From the NCBI GenBank assembly GCA_002901265.1, contig PPHI01000092.1, forward strand, positions 1-64,000: 64,000 nucleotides of DNA. The letters run 5' to 3'. The translations under genes were made by a program, and so were the position numbers. Positions 57,385-64,000 of the stretch are shown here, one piece after another; the stretch's first letter is position 1; every line of letters begins with the position of its first letter. This stretch comes from Rhodopirellula baltica. Lineage in GTDB: Bacteria > Planctomycetota > Planctomycetia > Pirellulales > Pirellulaceae. Under the pieces are notes generated by a model. It made no database searches. It saw only the letters and a program-made list of their open reading frames with translations, and was not told the DNA's origin.

Positions 57385-58235
57385 TGTTCGAGTTCAGCCG
57401 CCTTCGGTGTTTGCTCGGCCTTTGGATTGCATTGGCGCCAGCGGCAGCCAGCGCACAAGACGCTTCCGGTAATCCGTCGCTCAATTTATCGCCCGCGGCT
57501 CGATCGCCGGTGGGCGAATCGCTTTCCGCAACACCTTGGTACGATGCGGATCAGAATCAGTTAATTCCGATCACGGTCGTTCCGCGAAGAGATGATTCGG
57601 TCAATCGTGAGAGCCGTTGGTTGCCAAAGGCACCTGCGATTCAAGCAAAAAGCAAAGCCAACGCCAATCCGACGACAGGCAACGCGTCAACGCTGTTTGG
57701 GTCTGGCTTCACACTGTCAAATCTGTTCGGTTGGCTGTTCTTGGTTTCGATGGTGATCGTGATCGTCGGATTAATCGTTTACGCGATTGGCCGCGCGGAA
57801 GTGAAGTTGGCCAGCGCGGAATCGGAAAGCGGAGGGGCCGCCCACGGGAAGCTTCCCGATCAGCAAACGTTAGAGCGAATGAAGCATTTGCCGCCGGAGC
57901 TTCGTCGCACAGACGTTAATTTGCGGAGTGAGTGCGAACGTTTGATGCAGGCCGAGGAATACGACAAAGCGATCATCTTGCTGCTCGGACACCAGTTGTT
58001 GTTGCTGGACAAATACGGTTTGCTGCGGCTTGCACGCGGAAAAACAAACGGCAAGTACGTCCGCGAGACGCATTCGCATGACGCGTCCTGTGCCGCTTGG
58101 TTGCGACAGACGGCTGATGCGTTTGAGCATTCGTATTTCGGTCGTCATGAAATCGGCAACGACGTTTTTGCCAGGTTGTGGGAACAGAACCGCGAAATGG
58201 AACATCTCGCACTCACACATGGAGCTCCCCATTGA
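57384..58235 (+). CDS. DUF4129-domain exported protein
   Basis: 283 residues with a signal peptide (FWIALAPAAASA-like end at LWIALAPAAASAQDA). One membrane helix lies near residues 112-135 (LFGWLFLVSMVIVIVGLIVYAIG). The C-terminal domain (LDKYGLLRLARGKTNGKYVRE, AFEHSYFGRHEI) matches DUF4129, a domain found with transglutaminase-like and MoxR-operon genes. Downstream, the DUF4350 gene likely starts with a TTG inside the stop region. The role is probably cell-surface quality control or envelope assembly, by association only. Confidence 0.85.
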   Translation: MFEFSRLRCLLGLWIALAPAAASAQDASGNPSLNLSPAARSPVGESLSATPWYDADQNQLIPITVVPRRDDSVNRESRWLPKAPAIQAKSKANANPTTGNASTLFGSGFTLSNLFGWLFLVSMVIVIVGLIVYAIGRAEVKLASAESESGGAAHGKLPDQQTLERMKHLPPELRRTDVNLRSECERLMQAEEYDKAIILLLGHQLLLLDKYGLLRLARGKTNGKYVRETHSHDASCAAWLRQTADAFEHSYFGRHEIGNDVFARLWEQNREMEHLALTHGAPH

Positions 58236-59698
58236 ATCCGCGAATTCAATTCGATTGGTGGAGAGACGGTTGGTGTTGGTTAACCGTTTGTGTCGCGATC
58301 TTGAGTAGCGGCTGTGGGAGCTCGCTCAGCACCCAGTACGGCGGAACAAAAGGCTACTTTGCAAGACGCAGTGTCAACGGATTAACAACCTTTCATGATG
58401 CGTTCGAGAAAGCCGATTTTTCGACGCGTGATGTCAACCGTTTGACACAGCGGACCCGCAAAATCGCTGCGTTTGTCTGGACGCCAATGGAAATCACGTT
58501 GATCGATTTCAATACAGGGCAATGGATCGATCGATGGCTGGAACAGGGCGGACGGACGTTGATCTATGTCGTGCCCGACAGCGGTTCAGAATCCGAATAC
58601 TTTCGTCAAGCGAGTTCAAAAGCGGATCCTTCGCAACGGATTGAGTATCGCCGCAAGCTCGGGGAAAGCCTGATCTCAAACCATCAGCAACAGGTGCAAC
58701 GCGTCAGCGTCGATTTTGGCCAATGGTTTGTCGCGACGCCAAAGGTTCAACGGGCAACTGTCACTGTGGGGCAAGATGCGTCGTCTGATACCGCATGGAG
58801 CGATACCGCTCGATTGATTGGCGACGAGCCGCAAGATTTCGAATGGGTGATCGCGCCCAGCCAAGTGGCGCAGGGCAGCCCGGCAATATCGCCTCCTTCC
58901 GCCACCGGAGCGATCAATCCGGCGATCACTCCGTCCGTTCAACCGACACAGCATTCAGGAAAGACGGAGTCGCATGAGTTCGAGTCTTTGTTGGAAACGT
59001 CCGGCGGCGAAACTCTGGTCGCTCGCGTCACTTCGGAGACATGGAACGATTCACAGATCATCGTTGTCGCTGGCGGGTCACTGTTGACAAACTTTGGTCT
59101 CGTCCATCCCGAGAACCGTGCCCTCGCGGACTCGTTGATCGAAAGCACTTGGCAGACCGCATCAGATGCCCATTTGGTCGACGACGAAACCAAGTTGACG
59201 CCAGACGGAGATGATTTGGCAGTGGGGTTTATCACCGCCAGCGATCAGTTGCCGATCAGTGCCGAGGTAGGAGAGATTCCGCGTGCCACCGGCGCCGAAA
59301 TGTTGACCGAGTTTCCGCTCAGCATGGTGACTGTTCATGCGGCGGTGATTGGGTTGATCGTGTGCCTGGTCCTGTTGCCGATCTTTGGTCGACCCAAGCA
59401 AGTTGACAGTGGAACATTAACGCATTTCGGCGATCACCTTGATGCGGTCGCGACGCTGCTTTGGCGACGCGGCGGCGAACGGTTTGCTCGCGAACGTATC
59501 AGTGACTACATGCGGCAGGTTCGTGGTGAAACCCATGGCCGCTGGGTCCTTGAGGAACCCGAGCAGAAATCGACGGCCGAGGTTCTACCGGTTGCGAGTG
59601 AAGCTGCCCCGGCGAAAATAAATCCTGTTGGCGAGACTGCGAGTGCAGATTCCCTCGTCAACCACACCGAGTCCCACAGCACTGAGGAACAACGTTGA
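58232..59698 (+). CDS. DUF4350-like lipoprotein
   Basis: About 488 residues if started at the TTG at 58232, which overlaps the DUF4129 stop (TTGA). The N-terminus then forms a lipoprotein signal (WLTVCVAILSSGCGSS) with the lipobox cysteine in SSGC. An in-frame ATG at 58178 lies inside the DUF4129 gene and is less likely. The middle part reads ITLIDFNTGQWIDRWLEQGGRTLIYV and later LTNFGLVHPENRALAD, the layout of DUF4350. A membrane helix near 378-400 (VTVHAAVIGLIVCLVLLPIF) precedes a cytosolic tail with FGDHLDAVATLLWRRGGE. Function unknown; overlaps the MoxR gene. Confidence 0.75.
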   Translation: MNPRIQFDWWRDGWCWLTVCVAILSSGCGSSLSTQYGGTKGYFARRSVNGLTTFHDAFEKADFSTRDVNRLTQRTRKIAAFVWTPMEITLIDFNTGQWIDRWLEQGGRTLIYVVPDSGSESEYFRQASSKADPSQRIEYRRKLGESLISNHQQQVQRVSVDFGQWFVATPKVQRATVTVGQDASSDTAWSDTARLIGDEPQDFEWVIAPSQVAQGSPAISPPSATGAINPAITPSVQPTQHSGKTESHEFESLLETSGGETLVARVTSETWNDSQIIVVAGGSLLTNFGLVHPENRALADSLIESTWQTASDAHLVDDETKLTPDGDDLAVGFITASDQLPISAEVGEIPRATGAEMLTEFPLSMVTVHAAVIGLIVCLVLLPIFGRPKQVDSGTLTHFGDHLDAVATLLWRRGGERFARERISDYMRQVRGETHGRWVLEEPEQKSTAEVLPVASEAAPAKINPVGETASADSLVNHTESHSTEEQR

Positions 59699-60720
59699 CA
59701 GACGAACCGCAAGGCGACCCGCCAATCGCGACGAACACGCCATCGCTACGTGAAAAGAGCGAACGATTCGCGCCGGTCGAAAAACTGTTTACGTCGATCT
59801 CCGATGAGGTCGCCAAGCTGTACGTCGGCCAAGAGGAGTTAGTCCTGGGCACGCTGACTGCGTTGTTTTCCGGTGGGCACGTCTTGATCGAGTCGGTGCC
59901 AGGGCTCGGCAAAACTTTGTTCGTGCGAACACTCGGTCGCGTCCTTGGATGTGACTTCGGACGGATTCAGTTCACTGCTGACCTGATGCCTTCGGATATC
60001 ACCGGTGCGCCGGTGTTTGACATGCAAAAGAGCGAGTTTCGCTTTCGCCCAGGTCCGGTGTTCACGCAGTTGCTGCTGGCTGACGAAATCAACCGTTCGC
60101 CGGCAAAGACACACGCTGCCTTGCTGGAAATCATGCAGGAATACCGTGTCACCATCGACGGGACGAGCCATGGGGTCCCACAACCGTTCTTGGTGATGGC
60201 CACTCAAAACCCGCTGGAGAGCGAAGGGACCTACAACCTGCCCGAAGCTCAGCTGGACCGATTCATGTTCAAGCTGAAAGTCGATTATCCGACCGAAGCA
60301 CAGGAAGCCGAGATCCTGAAACTGCACAGCCAACAGGTCAGTTTAAACGAACGACTGGAAAACGAGATCAAAACGATCACCGATCCGGAATCCGTGATGA
60401 ACTGCATCAAGTTGTGTGGGACGGTCAATGTGGAAGAATCGCTCGTCGATTACATCAACAAGATTGTCCGCGGGACGCGGTCCTGGCCAGCGTTCCATCT
60501 GGGAGCCTCGCCACGTGCCGGTTTGGCGCTGATGCAGTGTGCGCGAACGCTGGCCGGGTTCAGTGGGCGTGACTATGCGATCCCCGATGATGTTGTCGAG
60601 GTCGCTATTCCGGCACTGCGGCACCGCGTCCAACTGACCGCCGAGGCGGAAATCGAAGGCCGCGATGTCGACGAAGAGCTGCAAGCGATGATCCGCGGGA
60701 TCGAAGTCCCGCGTGACTGA
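59695..60720 (+). CDS. MoxR-type AAA ATPase
   Basis: 341 residues from a TTG start that overlaps the previous stop (TTGA). The AAA+ MoxR module is complete: Walker A VPGLGKTLF with K73, FTADLMPSDITG, Walker B LLLADEINRS with D130-E131, and the sensor region ATQNPLESEGTYNLPEAQLD. MoxR proteins are chaperone-like ATPases that activate or assemble envelope and cofactor systems, usually with a DUF58 (VWA-like) partner encoded next. No DUF58 gene follows here; a minus-strand gene begins to occupy 60724. It closes the operon RDD-SpoIIM-membrane-DUF4129-DUF4350-MoxR. Confidence 0.93.
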   Translation: MTDEPQGDPPIATNTPSLREKSERFAPVEKLFTSISDEVAKLYVGQEELVLGTLTALFSGGHVLIESVPGLGKTLFVRTLGRVLGCDFGRIQFTADLMPSDITGAPVFDMQKSEFRFRPGPVFTQLLLADEINRSPAKTHAALLEIMQEYRVTIDGTSHGVPQPFLVMATQNPLESEGTYNLPEAQLDRFMFKLKVDYPTEAQEAEILKLHSQQVSLNERLENEIKTITDPESVMNCIKLCGTVNVEESLVDYINKIVRGTRSWPAFHLGASPRAGLALMQCARTLAGFSGRDYAIPDDVVEVAIPALRHRVQLTAEAEIEGRDVDEELQAMIRGIEVPRD

Positions 60721-60723
60721 TCT

Positions 60724-62118
60724 CTAGCGTCGGTTGACGATCATCGTACCGTTGTCCGCGACGTTCATCAGTGGTCGCGAGTACCAGCGTCCGCCTTTTG
60801 ACGCACCCGGACGGATCGTGAACCCGAATGCCAGATTCCAGCCTTCCTGCATGTAGTCTGCATCGGCGGCCTGATCGTCCGGGATGTAGTAGGTCGCCGA
60901 GGTATCCCAGGTCACGTTGCGGTGTACGGGCAATGCCAGGTCAAGATTAACGATAAAGTCTTCGTCGTCAGTCCATCCCAGTGCTCCTTCGAGTGATCCG
61001 AATTCCGACAGCATCTGGCGATAGAAGAAACGGTATTGGTTGACCGAATCAAAGCTGACTTGATTGCTGATGGTCGTCCCACCAGCATTCGTCACGCTGG
61101 TCAGCCCATCGTCGTCTTTGACACCGGTTGCGAATTTGAATCCGAAGACGTCGCAACGCTGTGTCTTCCACGAAAGCTCACCACGAAGTTGAATCAGGTT
61201 TCCGCGGAAGTACCAATCTTCGTACAGGTAATCGAGTACGACGCCATACTGCAGGCCCCAGTCGACTCGGCGGAACAAGCCGTTGGTCAGGAATATCTGT
61301 TTGCGTGATTCGTCAGTGAAATCGGCCCCGGACAAGTTGGCTTGCAAAAATCGGACACCCGACTGATACGACAAGTCAGTTCCGAAAAAGCCAAGCGGAA
61401 TGCCTTTGTTGAACCCTTCGTAGAATCCGAAACTGCCGCTCCCGCGCTGATCGCCCGACCCGACAGTGGCGTAGTTCATCGGTCCGGTGAATCCGGCCGC
61501 ACCGGCAAAGAACTCCATTCGGTTCCAAGGGACCGACAAGCGGGGAAACATTCCGTCAAGGAATCCACGGGGCCCGCCAGCACAGGTGTTGCAGCCGCAG
61601 CCTGGCGTGTAGCTATCGCAGCATCCGTCACATCCGCCATCGAAACAGCCTTCGGCACCGCAGCCAGGTTCTGTCCAGGTTTCGATTCCACAGCCAGGTT
61701 CGAGGCCGCACGACGGCCCACGGACATCGCCAACGGCACAATCGCAGACCGATTCACAGCCGCAGGTCGATTCGAAAATGGGGCTCGATGAAACAATTTG
61801 GCCGGGAGCGAATTCGTCCGATGTGATGATCGTTTCGTGGTGGCTGACTTGCCGAATCTGCGATTTGACCGCAGGACGCACCGCCCTTGCACCCCCTCGG
61901 GAGACAGGTGATGCATGCGAAACATCGATACGGTCTTGGCGAAAGACGTCTTCGGCGAGACGAGCGACCGGCTGTTGAGCTTCGGTCGTGAGGCCAAAGG
62001 AGTGCCATAATAGGACGCCCAAGAAGAACACGACCGTCTTTGAAGAAGCGTTTTTCCAGGTCGATGAACAATTTTGATCGGCTTGTCCCGGCGAAACTGG
62101 GATCGTTGACGTTATCAT
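60724..62118 (-). CDS. Cys/Gly-rich surface protein, DUF6666-like
   Basis: About 464 residues from the ATG at 62118; the longer frame from 62241 would run into the divergent gene. A signal-like segment (SKTVVFFLGVLLWHSFGL) ends near TEAQQ. Residues about 125-180 form a compact cysteine-rich block (STCGCESVCDCAVGDVRG, PGCGCNTCAGG). The C-terminal half alternates aromatic and polar residues as in an outer-membrane beta-barrel (FFAGAAGFTGPMNYA, LDYLYEDWYFRGNLIQLRGE, RNVTWDTSATYYIPD), and resembles what I know as DUF6666 in planctomycetes. Likely surface-exposed or porin-like. Only 74 bases separate its start from the propeller gene. Confidence 0.72.
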   Translation of the reverse strand: MITSTIPVSPGQADQNCSSTWKNASSKTVVFFLGVLLWHSFGLTTEAQQPVARLAEDVFRQDRIDVSHASPVSRGGARAVRPAVKSQIRQVSHHETIITSDEFAPGQIVSSSPIFESTCGCESVCDCAVGDVRGPSCGLEPGCGIETWTEPGCGAEGCFDGGCDGCCDSYTPGCGCNTCAGGPRGFLDGMFPRLSVPWNRMEFFAGAAGFTGPMNYATVGSGDQRGSGSFGFYEGFNKGIPLGFFGTDLSYQSGVRFLQANLSGADFTDESRKQIFLTNGLFRRVDWGLQYGVVLDYLYEDWYFRGNLIQLRGELSWKTQRCDVFGFKFATGVKDDDGLTSVTNAGGTTISNQVSFDSVNQYRFFYRQMLSEFGSLEGALGWTDDEDFIVNLDLALPVHRNVTWDTSATYYIPDDQAADADYMQEGWNLAFGFTIRPGASKGGRWYSRPLMNVADNGTMIVNRR

Positions 62119-62191
62119 GTTCTGGAATCTTTCCGCAGGGAGGGACGGCAATTGATTTACATTTACGGTGTTACTTTCGGCATTCAGAATC

Positions 62192-62866
62192 GTGACCATT
62201 AGAAAACTTTGCGCAACCGTTACCACTTTCCCGACCGTCACATACGCGTTTGCATTGACGCTCTTGCTGGCGATCAGCCATCTCGCGGTTGGTGTCCAGC
62301 CCGCGTCGGCTCAAGAAGCGGCCGAAACGGAGGCTAGCGGCGAAAAGCCAGCGATCCAGGCAAAAGACGTTGAAGTGCCATCCCCGATCGACGCCGCATC
62401 TGCCAGCGTGACGTATCCCCGCGCGGTGGCCGTCAACGGTGACCAGCGTTTTATCGTTGACCTCGACCTGCCCGGCATTTGGGTCCAACAAGGCGAAAAG
62501 AAAGAACTCTATACGCCGGGCACAAAGTTGCTCCGCAAACCGATGAATCGCCCATGGTGTGTCGTTCCGCATCCGCAAGGCGGTGTGTTGATCGGCGATT
62601 CGGCAACTCGCGAGATTTATTACGCGAAAGAGCCCGGCGTGAAACTCGTCGCGCTCAATGGCGGCTACTTAGGTATCCCGATGGCTCTCGCGGTCGACGC
62701 TGCGGGCGAACAGATCTATGTCGGTGATGCGGAACGTCGTGCGGTTTTCGATTGCCGATCAGCGGCGGAAAACCTGAACTGGTTGCCCGAGTCAACGCGC
62801 GGGGACTGTCGTTTGATGCCGACGGTATGTTGTGGGCGATCACTCCCGACGCCGATGCCGTGGTGA
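62192..62866 (+). CDS. secreted beta-propeller protein, N-terminal part (frameshifted gene)
   Basis: The frame can start at 62168 (ATG) or 62192 (GTG, which gives MTIRKLCATVT and a clean signal peptide ending at ASAQ). It contains propeller-like repeats: YPRAVAVNGDQRFIVDLDLP, RPWCVVPHPQGGVLIGDSAT and IPMALAVDAAGEQIYVGDAE. The sequence turns unnatural after RRAVF. At about 62745-62749 a fifth T in ggttttcg would restore the join to RLPISGGKPELV in the next frame. So this and the next entry are one gene of about 325 codons. NHL/SMP-30-like propellers bind ligands or act as lactonases. Confidence 0.65.
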   Translation: MTIRKLCATVTTFPTVTYAFALTLLLAISHLAVGVQPASAQEAAETEASGEKPAIQAKDVEVPSPIDAASASVTYPRAVAVNGDQRFIVDLDLPGIWVQQGEKKELYTPGTKLLRKPMNRPWCVVPHPQGGVLIGDSATREIYYAKEPGVKLVALNGGYLGIPMALAVDAAGEQIYVGDAERRAVFDCRSAAENLNWLPESTRGDCRLMPTVCCGRSLPTPMPW

Positions 62867-63156
62867 AGATTGATGTCGCAAACAACAAAGCCGAAACCGT
62901 CGTCGGTGATCGGCCCTACCAATTTCCAAACGGTCTGGTTTGGGCGGGCGACGAAGGCTTTGTGACTGATGGCTACGGGAAATCCATTTGGCGTTTCACA
63001 GCCGACGGCAAAACCGAAAAGTGGTTCGAAGGCGAACCGCTGCAAGGTCCTGTCGGATTGACTGCGGACGAAAGCTATCTCTACGTCTCCGATCCGCGGA
63101 GCAAGCAAGTCTTTCGCTTTGATCGCAAAACCAAATCGGTTGAGCCAACACTGTAA
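62752..63156 (+). CDS. secreted beta-propeller protein, C-terminal part (frameshifted gene)
   Basis: 134 residues from a TTG, but the frame really continues the propeller upstream. Blade motifs ARGLSFDADGMLWAITPDAD, FPNGLVWAGDEGFVTDGYG and GPVGLTADESYLYVSDPRSK are in register with those of the first part. It has no signal of its own and no ribosome-binding site, so it is best read as the rest of the broken gene. The closing residues (FRFDRKTKSVEPTL) fit a last blade. Confidence 0.65.
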   Translation: MPISGGKPELVARVNARGLSFDADGMLWAITPDADAVVKIDVANNKAETVVGDRPYQFPNGLVWAGDEGFVTDGYGKSIWRFTADGKTEKWFEGEPLQGPVGLTADESYLYVSDPRSKQVFRFDRKTKSVEPTL

Positions 63157-63228
63157 TTGCCCTGGCAGGACTCTTGCCGCAATTGGTAGTACGGTGGCCA
63201 TCATCAATCTCTATGGTGGACCAAGGCC

Positions 63229-63651
63229 TTGCGGAAACAGTTTCACATCATTTGCGGTTTCACGGTGCTGTTGCTCAGCACTGGTTGTGTTCGTCGTCGA
63301 ATGACGGTGCGTACCAACCCGCCTGGTGCGATGGTTTCCGTTGACAACCAAGTCATTGGTTCGTCTCCCGCGGCAACGTCCTATACGTTCTATGGGACAC
63401 GTGAAATCCGAATCGAAGCGGACGGCTACCGTACCGAAACGATCAAGCGGCGATTTAATCCGCCGTGGTACCAGTGGCCCGGGATCGACTTCTTTGCCGA
63501 GACGCTTTGGCCGGGAGAGATACGCGATGAACGGATTATCGATGTCACATTGACGCCCCACGTCCAACCATCGGACGAAGAGATCCTTTCGCGAGCTGGC
63601 AATCTTCGCCAACAGTCGCAAAGCGGAATCGTCAGTGGCCTTCGGCAGTAG
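63229..63651 (+). CDS. PEGA-domain lipoprotein
   Basis: 140 residues from a TTG start. Lipoprotein signal with lipobox LLSTGC (cysteine at residue 20). A PEGA domain follows: VRTNPPGAMVSVDNQVIGSSP and REIRIEADGYRTETI, then NPPWYQWPGIDFFAETLWPG, as often seen in surface-layer or outer-membrane associated PEGA proteins. The C-terminal 30 residues are polar. Starts 72 bases after the propeller. No ribosome-binding site is evident, so the start is less certain than the protein. Confidence 0.8.
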   Translation: MRKQFHIICGFTVLLLSTGCVRRRMTVRTNPPGAMVSVDNQVIGSSPAATSYTFYGTREIRIEADGYRTETIKRRFNPPWYQWPGIDFFAETLWPGEIRDERIIDVTLTPHVQPSDEEILSRAGNLRQQSQSGIVSGLRQ

Positions 63652-64000
63652 TCGTCTATAGTCCTTCAGGGTTAACCTGCGACGCGATAGCAATTGGCCT
63701 TTCATGTCACATTCTGGGAAGCGACGAGTGTCGGAGTTGTCGCTAGCTTTACCAGGTTAGTACTTGGTGCGCGGGCATCGGTTTTGCGCCAAACAGGCGA
63801 ACCACTGTCTTGCCGCTGAGAGTCGGTATTGGAAGGATACGCCGGTTAACAGCAATCTAGCGGTGAGCTTCTTTTCCAGGGGCTTGAGCATCGTTGTCTA
63901 ATGCGTCAAGTACTTGCTTTAGGTGCCAGTGTTCGCATTCGCACAGGCCATTGCTCGGCTATAATTCGGGGGCCCATTTTTTACCGGTACCAGCATGGTA
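63652..64000. other. non-coding end of window, nothing recognised
   Basis: 349 bases after the PEGA lipoprotein. No gene, RNA, repeat or clear terminator was recognised. A gene may begin beyond the window edge, since an ATG is present in the last few bases. Confidence 0.4.

Overview
The window looks like chromosome of a planctomycete of the Pirellulaceae (Rhodopirellula or Rubripirellula type). Evidence for this is the density of planctomycete-typical families: DUF1501 and DUF1800 proteins, a formylglycine sulfatase, large Ser/Thr kinases with TPR or membrane tails, DUF6384, short secreted Tyr/His/Gly-rich proteins, and a Cys-rich DUF6666-like surface protein. Coding density is moderate, base composition is moderately GC-rich, and many genes lack a clear Shine-Dalgarno. 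No rRNA, tRNA, CRISPR, insertion sequence or prophage was recognised. The genus assignment is inference.

Layout. 0-2.7 kb: a 131-bp tandem repeat, then minus-strand genes for a WXG100-like small protein, a TPR protein and two secreted proteins. 3.1-8.6 kb: topoisomerase IV-type parC and parE, then a DUF2059 secreted protein. 8.7-13.7 kb: a secreted His/Tyr-rich protein, a RadC-like JAMM protein with an extra N-terminal region, and an alkaline phosphatase/DUF1501 pair. 13.8-21.9 kb: the most unusual locus, with a HIT protein, a 1299-residue membrane FtsK/SpoIIIE-type ATPase, a second WXG100-like protein, a long helical protein, and divergently a DUF6384 protein and another coiled-coil protein. 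22.1-28.6 kb: a minimal MCP-like protein, a 1297-residue kinase with TPR tail, and a pyruvate/indolepyruvate decarboxylase. 28.7-35.9 kb: a chemotaxis cluster (cheA, two receptors, HDOD protein, cheB) in which cheA is frameshifted. 36.4-40.9 kb: an AIM24-type protein and, divergently, metY coupled to a metX-metW fusion. 41.1-46.9 kb: a frameshifted secreted protein, a DUF1800/DUF1501 pair and a sulfatase. 47-54.2 kb: a Fis-type response regulator, a kinase/FHA-like/membrane protein operon, a coiled-coil protein and an Nramp-like transporter. 54.4-60.7 kb: a tightly overlapping operon RDD - SpoIIM - membrane protein - DUF4129 - DUF4350 - MoxR. 60.7-64 kb: a DUF6666-like surface protein, a frameshifted beta-propeller protein and a PEGA lipoprotein.

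Best candidate for an undescribed system: two WXG100-like proteins (363-632 and 18116-18379), one of them next to an ATPase that appears to carry three tandem FtsK-like modules, only the middle one with intact Walker motifs. This resembles the EccC/EssC motor of type VII secretion, but it sits in a diderm planctomycete and with helical and TPR partners instead of the usual type VII components. Whether it secretes anything is inference.

Caution on sequence quality: three genes (cheA, the 41.1 kb secreted protein, the 62.2 kb propeller) are each broken by what reads as a single missing base, two of them in homopolymers. This pattern may be assembly error rather than true gene decay.
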